Shown: positions 17,385 through 25,874 of the stretch, one piece after another | How the letters are laid out: each line of letters begins with the position of its first letter | Numbering within the stretch: position 1 is the stretch's first letter | From: Agromyces luteolus | GTDB taxonomy: Bacteria > Actinomycetota > Actinomycetes > Actinomycetales > Microbacteriaceae | Reading direction: 5' to 3' | Assembly: GCF_009729855.1 (NCBI RefSeq) | Contig: NZ_WODA01000025.1 | Span: 434,001-498,000 of the forward strand | Length of the DNA stretch: 64,000 bases | Position numbers and translations under genes: made by a program | Notes under the pieces: generated by a model | Seen by the model: only the letters and a program-made list of their open reading frames with translations | The model's database searches: none | Told to the model about the DNA's origin: nothing

Positions 17385-18302
17385 TCAGCGAGGCCCGGCC
17401 GGCAGCGAGCGGACGGCCTCCTCCAGCGACCGCCGGTCGTGGATCGGGCTCGAGCGCGGGTAGCTGGTCGTCAGGAAGTGCTGCGCGTACGGGAAGCAGG
17501 CGACCGAGAACGGCTCGTCCTCCCGGAAGTCGGCGCCGAAGGTGTTGCGCTCCACCTCGACCGCCTCCGGCGGGAGCTGCAGCGCCCGGGCCATCTCGCC
17601 CGGGTCGAAGACGAGCCCGAAGGGGACGGAGTCCGCGTGCTCGAGTCGTCCGCCGTAGTCGACGGACAGGTTGCCGTCCACCCAGAGACGCTGGTCGAGC
17701 GACCGCATCGCACCCGCCGCCAGCGGCGCCGTCATCGTGAGCGCGTTCGCGCGCTCCCGGCTCCGGACGTCGACGATCACCTCACCGGCGTGCGACGTGG
17801 TGACGACGGCCCGACTCGTGGTGGAGGCCGAGAACCCCTGCCCGGGGTCGTAGTTGATCGTGTTGGACTCGTAGTCGCAGATGACCCAGGTCAGCATTCC
17901 CGTGCGCGTGTCCTCCGCGATGAGGTAGAGCTCCACCCGAGCCCCCCAGAACACCGAGGCGTGGACGTTGAACGCCCCGAGGATGGCGCACGCGCGCGGC
18001 TCGTCGTCGGCGAACATGGCGGTCGGGATGAGGCGGTAGCCCGGTGGCAGCAGCCGGCCCGCCGCGACCTCGTCGCGGATCCCGTAGGCGAGGAACGTGC
18101 AGTAGGGCTCGACGACGAAGCCCATGTAGTCGTCGGCGCGGGCCCGCGAAACGATCCGGCGCTGCAGGCCGAGCGGCAACCGCGCGAGCATCTCGGCGCG
18201 CCCGTAGAGGGCGGCGACGCCCTTCGGTGAGATCGTGTCCTCGGTGTGCGTGATGAAGTTCCGCAGCTCGGACTGCTCGATCGGCTCGATCCCGGATTCC
18301 AT
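17385..18302 (-). CDS. Unrecognised soluble protein, possibly acetoacetate-decarboxylase-like fold
   Basis: 305 residues from the ATG at 18302; a longer frame upstream is Arg-rich and looks untranslated. There is no signal peptide or membrane segment. The middle part (MGFVVEPYCTFLAY, LPPGYRLIPTAMFADDEP, VFWGARVELYLIAEDT) has the alternating beta pattern of ligand-binding barrels and faintly recalls acetoacetate-decarboxylase-like proteins, but I cannot point to a catalytic lysine with confidence. The function is therefore left open. It is on the same strand as, and 67 bp downstream of, an alpha/beta hydrolase, so the two may be co-transcribed. Confidence 0.7.
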   Translation of the reverse strand: MESGIEPIEQSELRNFITHTEDTISPKGVAALYGRAEMLARLPLGLQRRIVSRARADDYMGFVVEPYCTFLAYGIRDEVAAGRLLPPGYRLIPTAMFADDEPRACAILGAFNVHASVFWGARVELYLIAEDTRTGMLTWVICDYESNTINYDPGQGFSASTTSRAVVTTSHAGEVIVDVRSRERANALTMTAPLAAGAMRSLDQRLWVDGNLSVDYGGRLEHADSVPFGLVFDPGEMARALQLPPEAVEVERNTFGADFREDEPFSVACFPYAQHFLTTSYPRSSPIHDRRSLEEAVRSLPAGPR

Positions 18303-18369
18303 GCCGCAAGCGTAGGAGCGTCGACGACGCCGTCGAATCGTCCGGATGGTTGAGATCGCCGGCGGTCCG

Positions 18370-19212
18370 TCAGCCCGGCCCCGCTCCGTCCTCGGGCCCG
18401 CCTCCCGCATGCGTCAGCGCCCAGTCGAGCGCGAAGTCGGCGAGCTCCTCCCACTCGGGGATGGCGGGCAGCAGGTGCGGCCCGTCCCACTCCACGATCT
18501 CGGTGACCGTGTCGGACGTGTAGTGCTTGACGTTCGAATGGCCCACCTTCGGCGGGAAGAGCGGGTCCTGCCTGCCCGAGATGAACAGCAGCGGGGCCCG
18601 CGCGTCGTTGCGGTAGTCGACGTAGGTGTCGTCCTTGCCGGGGTGGATGTTCGCGAGGGCACTGCCCCAGAAGACCTTGCCCGAAGCGGGGATGTGGTAC
18701 CGGTCGTAGAGTTCCCGCGACCGCTCCTCGCCGAACGTGTTCCCGAAGACGTAGTACCACTGCTCCGGGGTCAGCCCGACGGCCTTGTGCCGGTTCGCGG
18801 GGTTCTTCAGCACGGGGAACGACGACTTGACCTGGGAGAGCGGGATCACCTTCACGCCCTCGGTCGGCGCCGAGCAGATCACCACGCCCGCGGCTCCGTA
18901 TCCGTGGTCGAGCAGGATCTGTGTGAAGACCCCGCCGGCCGAGTGGCCCATGATGATCGGCGGACGGTCGAGCGCGCCGATCAGCTCCTCGAACCCCCCG
19001 ATGATCTGCGACACCTCGAGCTGCTCGATCGGCGTCGGATCCGCACGGAGCGCTTCGACCTCGACCTCGAATCCCGGGTACGTCGGCGTCAGCACCGTGT
19101 AGCCCTTGCCCTCGTAGTGCTGCTTCCAGTGCTCCCAACTGCGCGGTGTGACCCAGAACCCGTGGATCAGCACGATCGTGTCGGGACCCGGACCGGATGT
19201 CGGCGTGGACAT
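18370..19212 (-). CDS. Alpha/beta hydrolase
   Basis: 280 residues. The ATG at 19212 follows AAGGAGGG at a good distance. An alpha/beta hydrolase fold is clear: oxyanion-loop motif LIHGFWVTPRSW, nucleophile elbow GHSAGG (Ser near residue 95), acid region SGRQDPLFPP, and catalytic His near WDGPHLLPA. No signal peptide is seen, so it is cytosolic. The family is broad (esterases, lipases, lactonases) and the substrate is unknown. It lies 28 bp after the histidine kinase gene on the same strand, possibly as a distal operon member. Confidence 0.9.
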   Translation of the reverse strand: MSTPTSGPGPDTIVLIHGFWVTPRSWEHWKQHYEGKGYTVLTPTYPGFEVEVEALRADPTPIEQLEVSQIIGGFEELIGALDRPPIIMGHSAGGVFTQILLDHGYGAAGVVICSAPTEGVKVIPLSQVKSSFPVLKNPANRHKAVGLTPEQWYYVFGNTFGEERSRELYDRYHIPASGKVFWGSALANIHPGKDDTYVDYRNDARAPLLFISGRQDPLFPPKVGHSNVKHYTSDTVTEIVEWDGPHLLPAIPEWEELADFALDWALTHAGGGPEDGAGPG

Positions 19213-19240
19213 GGTCGCCCTCCTTCGCTCCACCCCCGGT

Positions 19241-20623
19241 CTACTCCCCTGCCGGCGAGGACGGAAGCGCACCGGTGGGGATCCGCATCACGACGCGCGT
19301 GCCGGACGGGCGTCCCGCATCGACGAACACCGTGCCGCCGTGCGCGACGGCGATGGCGCGCACGATCGAGAGCCCGAGGCCGGTACCCGATGCATCGTGC
19401 GACCGCGCCGGGTCGAGCCGGACGAACCGGTCGAAGACGCGATCCGCGTCCGCCTCCGGGATGCCGGGGCCCGCGTCGGCGACCTCCAGCTGCGCCCATC
19501 CGTCGCGCTGCGCGAGGCGCACCGCGATCGGCGGGCGTCCGTGCGTCGCGGCGTTCTCGAGCAGGTTGCCGACCGCCCGCGCGAGCTGGGAACGTCGCCC
19601 GCCCACGCGAGCGGCCGCGACGTCGGTCGTCTCGATCACGACGCCGGGACGGCGGGCACGGACGCGGGCGACGGCGTCGAGCACGACGTCGTCGAGGTCC
19701 ACGGGCGGCTGGTTCGCCGTCGTGGCCGAGGGCCCGGCGGCATCCGATCTCGCCAGCGTCAGCAGGTCGTCGACGAGTCGCTCGAGTTCGGCGACGTCGT
19801 CGTGCACGCGCTCGAGCGTCGCGGCCGGGTCCGCCTGCGCGGGATGCTGCAGGTCGACCTCGAGGTCGGTGCGCATCCGTGCGAGCGGGCTGCGGAGTTC
19901 GTGCGACGCGTCGTCGACGAATCGTCGCTGCTCGACCGACGCCTGCTCGATCCGGTCGAGCATCGCGTTCATCGTGACCGCGAGCCGGGCGATCTCGTCG
20001 CGGCTCGTCGGTTCGGGGACGCGACGGTCGAGGGTGTCGCCGCCGATCTCCGCGACGTTCCGCCGGATGGCCTCGACGGGGCGCAGGACGCGACCGACGA
20101 GGAGCCAGACGCCGGCCGCGAGGAGGATCGTGGTCAGCGGCACCGAGATCGCGAGCCCTCGGATGAGGGCCTGCACGCTCTCGTCGACGTCGTCGAGCGG
20201 GGTCGCGGTGTGGACGACGAGGTCGCCTGCGCGCTCGGAGCGGAGGCGGAACGACGCACCGCCGTCGCCCGCGGGCTCGGACGACGGCACGGCGACCGTC
20301 GCGAACCTCGGGTCCTCGCCCGCCGGGGCGCGCAGCGGGAGGTCGCGGCTCCCGCCGGCGGTCGAGGCGACCACGGCACCGGAGAGGTCGGTGACGACGG
20401 CGAACGACTCCTCGTCTCCGTCGGCCGCGAGGTCGACCGGCGGCGGGGTGGTCGACGCCTCGACCGTCTCGAGCACCGCCGCCGCCCGGCGGTCGAGCAG
20501 TTCGTCGACCGACTCGGTGAGCACGGCGCGCTGCGCCGTCACCAGCGCCACCGCTGCAGCGGTGAGCACGACCAATACGAGCAGGGCGGAGACGACGGTC
20601 GTCCGGACACGGATGCCGCTCAT
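19241..20623 (-). CDS. OmpR-class sensor histidine kinase
   Basis: 460 residues. The first transmembrane helix is at about 9-31, an extracellular sensor at about 32-155, the second helix at about 156-180, and a HAMP linker containing LRPVEAIRRNVAEIG follows. The dimerisation box is DASHELRSPLARMRTD with the phospho-acceptor His near residue 240. The ATPase domain has N-box NLLENAATHG, DAGPGIPE and GTGLGLSIVRAI. It starts three bases after the response-regulator stop, so they form one operon with the PepSY gene. The signal is probably extracytoplasmic, perhaps through the PepSY protein or the divergent lipoprotein. Confidence 0.94.
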   Translation of the reverse strand: MSGIRVRTTVVSALLVLVVLTAAAVALVTAQRAVLTESVDELLDRRAAAVLETVEASTTPPPVDLAADGDEESFAVVTDLSGAVVASTAGGSRDLPLRAPAGEDPRFATVAVPSSEPAGDGGASFRLRSERAGDLVVHTATPLDDVDESVQALIRGLAISVPLTTILLAAGVWLLVGRVLRPVEAIRRNVAEIGGDTLDRRVPEPTSRDEIARLAVTMNAMLDRIEQASVEQRRFVDDASHELRSPLARMRTDLEVDLQHPAQADPAATLERVHDDVAELERLVDDLLTLARSDAAGPSATTANQPPVDLDDVVLDAVARVRARRPGVVIETTDVAAARVGGRRSQLARAVGNLLENAATHGRPPIAVRLAQRDGWAQLEVADAGPGIPEADADRVFDRFVRLDPARSHDASGTGLGLSIVRAIAVAHGGTVFVDAGRPSGTRVVMRIPTGALPSSPAGE

Positions 20624-20626
20624 GGC

Positions 20627-21295
20627 TCACCCGTCCTCGATGCGATATCCCGCTCCGCGGAGGGTGGCGATCGCCACGCCGGATCCCGCGTCCGCGAGTC
20701 GTCGGCGCAGGCGTCCGACGTACACCTCGACGATGTTCGGGTCGCCCTCGAAGTCGTCGCTCCACACCCCGTCGAGGATGCGGCGCTTGGAGAGCGACTC
20801 GCCCGCGCGGTGCACGAGGAACTCGAGCACGTCGAACTCGCGGGCGGTGAGCGCCAGCTCCCGGCCGCCGACATCGGCGCGCCGGCTTCGAGGGTCGATG
20901 GTCAGGTCTCCCACCGAGACCGGTGCCGGGCTCCGCGACCCGCGGCGCATCAGCGCGTGGAGGCGCGCGACGAGCACGACGAAGGAGAACGGCTTGACGA
21001 GGTAGTCGTCGGCGCCGGTGTCGAGCGCCTCCGACTCATCCAGTTCGCCGTCCTTGGCCGTCAGCATGAGGATCGGCGTCCAATCGCCCGCCTCGCGCAG
21101 GTCGCGGCAGACGAGGAATCCGTTGCGCCCGGGGAGCATAATGTCGAGCACGATCGCGTCGAACGATCCTTCCGTCGCTCGCCACAGGCCGCCGGGCCCG
21201 TCGTGCTCGGCCTCGACGGTGAACCCCTCCGCCTCGAGGCCGCGGGACAGGCTCGCGACCAGCCTCCGATCGTCGTCGACGAGCAGTACCTTCAC
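20627..21295 (-). CDS. OmpR/PhoB-family response regulator
   Basis: 222 residues. The GTG at 21295 is preceded by CAGGAG at seven bases, and the protein then begins directly with the receiver domain (VLLVDDDRRL). The phospho-acceptor Asp lies in VLDIMLPGRNGF and the switch residues in LMLTAKD and YLVKPFSF. A C-terminal winged helix (LTAREFDVLEFLVHRAGE, VEVYVGRLRRRL, TLRGAGYRI) binds DNA. It partners the adjacent histidine kinase. A near-palindromic 20-bp element about 60 bp upstream (21355-21374) could be its own control site. Confidence 0.94.
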   Translation of the reverse strand: MKVLLVDDDRRLVASLSRGLEAEGFTVEAEHDGPGGLWRATEGSFDAIVLDIMLPGRNGFLVCRDLREAGDWTPILMLTAKDGELDESEALDTGADDYLVKPFSFVVLVARLHALMRRGSRSPAPVSVGDLTIDPRSRRADVGGRELALTAREFDVLEFLVHRAGESLSKRRILDGVWSDDFEGDPNIVEVYVGRLRRRLADAGSGVAIATLRGAGYRIEDG

Positions 21296-21354
21296 GATTC
21301 GGCTCCTGTCGTGCGCATGCGACGCGGAGGTGGCGCGGCGCACGCGAACTCGCG

Positions 21355-21374
21355 GGATCAGCCTAGGCCGATCC
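21355..21374. promoter_or_regulatory. Candidate operator upstream of the response regulator
   Basis: A 20-bp near-perfect palindrome (GGATC outer arms around AGCCTAGGCC; only one pair of positions breaks symmetry) lies in the 131-bp gap between the PepSY and response-regulator genes. The position fits an internal promoter or regulatory site. Confidence 0.35.
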
Positions 21375-21426
21375 TCCCCGTGCCGTATCGGACCCGTGGC
21401 GTGCCGGGCCCCGCGCCGACCGGAAG

Positions 21427-21777
21427 CTACTCGTCCGACTCGACGTCCGCGTCGGTCGACACGACGGCGAACGACTCGTCCAGTTGGACGTCCACCTGGC
21501 TGCCGTCCGGCAACGTGACCTCGACCTCGTAGAGGCTCTCCTCGTCGCCGACCTCGGTCCCCGTCACCTGTCCGCCGCCGGTGGTGGCGAGCGCCGCAGC
21601 ACTCGCGCGCTCGAGGGCGTCACCGGTGATCGGCACATCCGGCCCCTCCGCCGAGTCCTCGGCGGCCTCGGACGGCGAGGAGGACTCGAACGTCCCGGCG
21701 TAGGCGAGCGCCGCGCCGCCGAGCAGCAGGGCGATCCCGGACGCCGCCGACCCGATCACGATCATGCGCTTCTTCAT
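21427..21777 (-). CDS. Small exported PepSY-domain protein
   Basis: 116 residues; the ATG at 21777 follows GGGGAG at six bases. An N-terminal signal peptide or anchor (MKKRMIVIGSAASGIALLLGG) is followed by an acidic linker and one PepSY unit: ALERASAAALATTGGGQVTGTE, then SLYEVEVTLPDGSQVDVQLDESF. PepSY proteins bind or inhibit peptidases, or sit near sensor kinases in the envelope. Here it is the first gene of the PepSY/regulator/kinase operon, which suggests either a sensory accessory role or an output of the system. Confidence 0.85.
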   Translation of the reverse strand: MKKRMIVIGSAASGIALLLGGAALAYAGTFESSSPSEAAEDSAEGPDVPITGDALERASAAALATTGGGQVTGTEVGDEESLYEVEVTLPDGSQVDVQLDESFAVVSTDADVESDE

Positions 21778-21942
21778 CAGGTACTCCCCTGTTCCTGCGT
21801 TCGTTCCTGCGTTCGAGGCGAGTCTGCGACGCATCCGCTGACTCCCACCTGAACGCGCCGTGCTCGCATTCATCGCCGAGTCAGCAGTGGCGGGCGAACC
21901 TCGAAGCACACGGTTGCGACACCGAGGGAAGGGAACGGGATC

Positions 21943-22764
21943 ATGCGAGCACGGAAGGTCCATCGGATCGCCACGATCGCCGCCGTCACGGCCGTCGCGG
22001 CGGCCGCGACCGGCTGCAGCGCGGGGTCGGTCGACGCCGGCGCGGGGTCCGGCGCCGGCGGGAGCGCCTCATCCGGGCTCCCGGTCGGCGACCAGCCGGT
22101 CGACCTCGATCCGGCCCGATTCAGTCCCGACATCGACAATCCCTACTGGCCGATGACGCCCGGAACGCGCTGGACCTACCGCGAGGCCGGGGCGGACGGC
22201 ACGGACCTCGTCGTCACCGTCATCGCGACCTCGCAGACCAAGCGGATCGCGAACGGCATCACCGCCCGTGTCGTGCGCGACACCGTGCGGGACGGCGCGG
22301 ACATCATCGAGGACACGTTCGACTGGTACGCCCAGGACGACGCGGGCGCGGTGTGGTACCTCGGCGAGGAGACCGCAGAGTTCGAGGACGGTGCGATCAC
22401 GTCGCGCTCCGGATCGTTCGAGGCGGGCGTCGACGGCGCCCTGCCCGGCATCCTGATCCCCGCCGATCCCCAGCCGGGCATGGCCTACCGCCAGGAGTAC
22501 TACCGCGGCGAAGCCGAGGACAACGGCGAGGTCCTGAGCGTGCACGCCAAGGCGGAGGCGCCGATCGGCGCGTTCGACGACGTCCTGCTCACCTGGGACA
22601 CCATCACGATCGAACCGGATGTCGCCGAGCTCAAGTTCTACGCACCCGGTGTCGGCCCGGTGCTCGCACTCGACGCATCGGGCGGCGCCGGACGCGAGGA
22701 ACTCGTCCGGATCGACACCGTGCCGGACGGCGCCGGAACCGGGCCGCTGGGGAGTCCGGACTGA
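21943..22764 (+). CDS. Predicted lipoprotein of unknown function
   Basis: 273 residues. The signal peptide ends in AAAATGCSAG, a lipobox with Cys25, so it is anchored to the outer face of the membrane. The mature domain begins after a Gly/Ser-rich linker and has NPYWPMTPGTRWTYREAG, DTFDWYAQDDAGAVWYLGE and FYAPGVGPVLAL. This is the pattern of a conserved beta-rich family found widely in bacteria as hypothetical or exported proteins; no catalytic motif is evident. It is divergent from the PepSY/two-component operon with a 165-bp shared promoter region, so it is a plausible target or sensor of that system. Confidence 0.85.
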   Translation: MRARKVHRIATIAAVTAVAAAATGCSAGSVDAGAGSGAGGSASSGLPVGDQPVDLDPARFSPDIDNPYWPMTPGTRWTYREAGADGTDLVVTVIATSQTKRIANGITARVVRDTVRDGADIIEDTFDWYAQDDAGAVWYLGEETAEFEDGAITSRSGSFEAGVDGALPGILIPADPQPGMAYRQEYYRGEAEDNGEVLSVHAKAEAPIGAFDDVLLTWDTITIEPDVAELKFYAPGVGPVLALDASGGAGREELVRIDTVPDGAGTGPLGSPD

Positions 22765-23115
22765 ACCGCGACAACCCTCTCCTGAGCGGGATTCCTCGCC
22801 GAATCCGTCCTCCGCACTCGGTTTCGGAAGGTTCACGTCCGCCGTCGCGAACGGCTGCGTTCGTCCGCCGCTGGCGCGGGTTGCGCGGCGGCGAGGCTGC
22901 CGAGGATCGCGATGCGTTCTTCGGTGACGGGCCGTCGCGCCGACGCTGCCTTCCGGTCCGAACTCGGCAATGGGTCAGATCGACGCCCGCAACGCACGGC
23001 GCGCCCTGTCGAGCGCAGGGTTCGCCTGACTCGCAGTCCGCGCGGAGAGGCGGATGACACGACTCCACCGTCGGGCGTCAGCGGGCACTCCCCCACGGCG
23101 CGCGGGCGTTCTCCG
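22765..23115. other. Gene-poor stretch with weak terminator
   Basis: No convincing gene. A small hairpin at 22789-22806 (GGATTC/GAATCC with a six-base loop) may end the lipoprotein transcript. The rest is open in several frames only because of GC bias and contains the decayed downstream end of the nucleotidyltransferase remnant. Confidence 0.4.
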
Positions 23116-23277
23116 TTCGGGGTCGGTGATGCCGAGGTGGCGGGCCAGGATGCGAAGGTCGGCGAGGTCCTGCGCCCGGCCGGCGGCCGTCTTCATCGCC
23201 ACCAGATCCCCGGCGGTCGCGACCGTGATCCTGCCGCCGGTGTCGGCCACCGCGTTCCACGGGGTGCTCGCCGCGAT
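23116..23277 (-). pseudogene. C-terminal remnant of a nucleotidyltransferase (DUF6036/AbiEii-like)
   Basis: The frame read through 23250-23116 gives RITVATAGDLVAMKTAAGR then AQDLADLRILARHLGITDPE. This is the characteristic C-terminal helix region of DUF6036/AbiEii-type nucleotidyltransferases (a ...LLAMK...R..D..DL..L...L motif). No N-terminal nucleotidyltransferase half precedes it. Its upstream side abuts the stop codon of the FAD oxidoreductase gene, and its downstream side runs into frameshifted sequence. The matching N-terminal half may be the fragment at 26553-26861. Confidence 0.6.
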
Positions 23278-24669
23278 TCAGGGCCGCGCCGCGGCAGCTG
23301 CGAACACACCGTCGGGGTCGTAGGCGAGCCGGATCCGTTCGACGCGCTCCTCGTGTGCGCCGAGGATCAGGGCACCGTCGGCACCTTCCTCCTCGCCCAA
23401 TCCGGCGAAGTTCACGTACATTCCGCGGGAGACCGGCTCCAGCGCGTTCCAGAGCCCGCGCGCCCAGCCGATCGCATCGTCGTCGAGCGCAGGATCGCTC
23501 CAGACCGCGTCCACGCTCACGTTGAACCGCGCACCACGATGGGCGAACGCCGTCTCGTCAGAACCGATCCGGTCGATCGCGCCACCCAGGGTCCGCACGA
23601 ACACGGCCGAGTTCGGATCGGGTCGGCGGGCGGCGTGCTCGACGATGAGGTCGATGGTCGCGTCATCCAGCTCGTCCGTGAAATGCGACTTCCAGTAGTA
23701 CCGTCCGCCGTCGGGGAGCGCGAAGTCGAACTCGCTCTGCGCTTCCACCCACGTGCTCGTGCCGCTGAGATCGAGGATCGGTTCGCCCAGTCCCTGGAAC
23801 GGTTCGAGCACCGGTGCCGCATCGGCGGGTTCGCCGATGTAGGTGCCGATGGCCATCGCGACCGGAACGCCGACGAACTCATCCGGTAACCCGGGGAAGG
23901 GCGGGAGCGCCCACAGTGCGAACTGCGGCGCGATGGTCGGCGGCGCCTCCGCGGCAAGGCGCCGCCACGCGCGAAAGACCGCACCGGCGTCCTCCGCCGG
24001 GTAGACGAACGCGGCCGCAGCAACCTCCGGACCGAGCGGATGCAGCGCGAAGGTGAACTCCGTGACCACCCCGAGACCGCGACCGGCTCCGCGCAGGGCC
24101 CAGTACAGCTCGGCATTCTCGTCGGCGCTCGCCGTGCGCACCGCGCCGTCCGCGGTGACGACGGTCATCGAGAGCACGTTGTCGCAGCTGAGGCCGTGGG
24201 TGCGCTGCATCAGGCCGAGGCCGCCGCCGAGCGTCAGGCCGGCGACGCCGGTCTCCGAGACCTCGCCGCCCGGTGTGGCGAGCCCGAACGCCTGGGCGGC
24301 GGCATCCACGTCGGCCCAGCGCGCCCCGCCCTGCACGCGGGCCGTGCGTACGACCGGGTCGACGACCACGTCGCGCATCCGCGAGAGGTCGATCACCAGC
24401 CCGTCGTCGCAGACCGCGCTCCCAGCAACCTGGTGCCCGCCCCCGCGAATCGACACGATCGGTCGATGCGTCCGCGCCGCGGTCACGCAGGCGACCACGT
24501 CATCGGTGTCCGCGCAACGAACGACGACCTCCGGATGTCGATCGATCAGGCCGTTCCACACAGCTCGCGCCTCGTCGTATTCCGAGTGATCCCGGCCGAT
24601 CACCGTTCCTCGCACTCGCGCGCCAAGCTCACTGATCAGCGATCGGCGCGCGATCTCCGACATTGCCAC
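23278..24669 (-). CDS. FAD-binding oxidoreductase (BBE/PCMH type)
   Basis: 463 residues. The GTG at 24669 follows GGGAGG at eight bases. The PCMH FAD-binding domain has VSIRGGGHQVAGSAV, where the His is the usual covalent flavin site, and GVAGLTLGGGLGLMQRTHG. The C-terminal berberine-bridge segment is YVNFAGLGEEEGADGAL then RIRLAYDPDGVFAAAA. Such enzymes oxidise alcohols, sugars or alkaloid-like substrates in the cytosol; the specific substrate is unknown. It lies between two halves of an apparently split nucleotidyltransferase and may have arrived with the inserted block. Confidence 0.9.
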   Translation of the reverse strand: MAMSEIARRSLISELGARVRGTVIGRDHSEYDEARAVWNGLIDRHPEVVVRCADTDDVVACVTAARTHRPIVSIRGGGHQVAGSAVCDDGLVIDLSRMRDVVVDPVVRTARVQGGARWADVDAAAQAFGLATPGGEVSETGVAGLTLGGGLGLMQRTHGLSCDNVLSMTVVTADGAVRTASADENAELYWALRGAGRGLGVVTEFTFALHPLGPEVAAAAFVYPAEDAGAVFRAWRRLAAEAPPTIAPQFALWALPPFPGLPDEFVGVPVAMAIGTYIGEPADAAPVLEPFQGLGEPILDLSGTSTWVEAQSEFDFALPDGGRYYWKSHFTDELDDATIDLIVEHAARRPDPNSAVFVRTLGGAIDRIGSDETAFAHRGARFNVSVDAVWSDPALDDDAIGWARGLWNALEPVSRGMYVNFAGLGEEEGADGALILGAHEERVERIRLAYDPDGVFAAAAARP

Positions 24670-24692
24670 GATGCGTACCTCCCTTCGTCAGT

Positions 24693-25034
24693 TCACCCTG
24701 AGGCCGAACTCGTCTGCCGCTGCTGCGTCCACGAGTTCCGCGGCGCCCGACCGGTGGCCGAGCTGCGTCGGTGACCTGAGTCGAGAGGTCCGCGAATGCC
24801 CCGCTCGAACGAGTCGAAGTGGCAGCCCACCCACGACAGCATCGAGGTGTGGAACACCTCGCGCCGGGCGCCGGCGTCCAGCGGCGCTCGCTCCACGAGG
24901 CGCAGGGCGACGCGGGTCTGCCCGAGGACGTGGCCCGTGGGATGCCCCTGGCAGAGGTCGATCCGGCGCCACAGCGCCGTGGGCAGCTCGTGCCCGTTCA
25001 CGTGCGGCTCTCCGACGATGTCGGCCGCGGCCAT
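24693..25034 (-). CDS. Short hypothetical protein or gene fragment
   Basis: 113 residues from the ATG at 25034, which follows GAGGGAGAA with a plausible spacing. The first ~75 residues (ELPTALWRRIDLCQGHPTG, VALRLVERAPLDAGARREV, FHTSMLSWVGCHFDSFERG) look protein-like, while the last ~35 are Ser/Arg-rich and out of character, suggesting a truncated or frameshifted end. I do not recognise the family. It ends 23 bp upstream of the FAD oxidoreductase start on the same strand, in a roughly 500-bp space where nothing else is convincing. Confidence 0.35.
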   Translation of the reverse strand: MAAADIVGEPHVNGHELPTALWRRIDLCQGHPTGHVLGQTRVALRLVERAPLDAGARREVFHTSMLSWVGCHFDSFERGIRGPLDSGHRRSSATGRAPRNSWTQQRQTSSASG

Positions 25035-25137
25035 GGGGCAATTCTCCCTCACAGGGCACGGTGGTGCACCCCCGACGGGACGCTGCGCTTCACGATTGAC
25101 ATCGCGCGCCGCGCGACCGTTCAGCGCAGTGTCGGGC

Positions 25138-25165
25138 TAAACTATTCTCAATCGAGAAGGGTTTA
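25138..25165. promoter_or_regulatory. Palindromic operator overlapping the promoter of the AbiE-like module
   Basis: A 28-bp interrupted palindrome matches at 11 of 14 positions: outer arms TAAAC/GTTTA and inner arms TTCTC/GAGAA. It ends four bases before the ATG at 25170. TAAACT inside it could be a -10 element, so a bound repressor would block initiation. This fits the autorepression known for AbiEi-type antitoxins. Confidence 0.6.
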
Positions 25166-25169
25166 GACG

Positions 25170-25874
25170 ATGAGCATGGTGACTGCCGGTGAAGCGGCGA
25201 GGCGGCTCGGCATCTCGCGTCGACGTGTCGCCGAGCTCTGGCACGCAGGTGCGCTGCGTGGCAGCAAGAACTCGGCCGGCCTGTCGATCGAGCTCGCGAG
25301 CGTGCACGAGCGGGAGCTGATCGGCGCGATTCCAGGACGCCCGTGGTCCGGAGACATCGTCTGGGAGGTCATCGCGATCCTCTCGGGAGAAGCGGGCACT
25401 CCCACCGACACGTCGGAGGCGAGCCGCCGCATCCTCAAGCACGACTCCCCGGATCTCGCACGCCGGATGGTCGCCGCGGTCGACGTCGAACGGTACGACG
25501 CTCGTGACCTCGAGCGCGACCGCGACGACATCCGTCGGTCGCTCGCCCTCACCGGTGCGAGCGCGCTCGACCGGATCGAACGAGACCGGGCGGCGCGAGT
25601 CGTCGATCAGCAAGAGGGCCAGTCGATCCACGGGTACGTGCGACACGACGACGCGTCGCGCGATGCATTCCTCGAGGAGTTCGACCTGGTGCCGTCGCCG
25701 ACCGGCGACGTGTTCCTCCATCGCTTCAAGAGCGGTACCCCGCGCATCGCCGACGAGACGCCAGCGGCACTCGTGGCCGCCGACTGCACGCGCAGCACCA
25801 CGACCAGGATCCGCCGGGCGGGTCTCGACGCCCTCGAGAGGATGCGGAACGCGTGGCTGGCCGAGCGCAGCTGA
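25170..25874 (+). CDS. HTH protein, probable antitoxin of an AbiE-like pair
   Basis: 234 residues. Residues 3-40 form an excisionase/MerR-like helix-turn-helix (MVTAGEAARRLGISRRRV, ELWHAGALRG). The rest is a basic/acidic alpha-beta region without a motif I can name. The stop lies 22 bases inside the next gene, a nucleotidyltransferase, so the two are translationally coupled. This layout, an HTH regulator followed by a nucleotidyltransferase, is that of type IV AbiEi/AbiEii modules, though this protein is not a textbook AbiEi. A strong palindrome covers its start region, so autoregulation is likely. Confidence 0.75.
   Translation: MSMVTAGEAARRLGISRRRVAELWHAGALRGSKNSAGLSIELASVHERELIGAIPGRPWSGDIVWEVIAILSGEAGTPTDTSEASRRILKHDSPDLARRMVAAVDVERYDARDLERDRDDIRRSLALTGASALDRIERDRAARVVDQQEGQSIHGYVRHDDASRDAFLEEFDLVPSPTGDVFLHRFKSGTPRIADETPAALVAADCTRSTTTRIRRAGLDALERMRNAWLAERS

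Noticed and set aside
22833-23096. An 87-codon minus-strand ORF as a separate gene
   Set aside because: Arg/Ser-rich, no RBS, and it overlaps the decayed end of the nucleotidyltransferase remnant.
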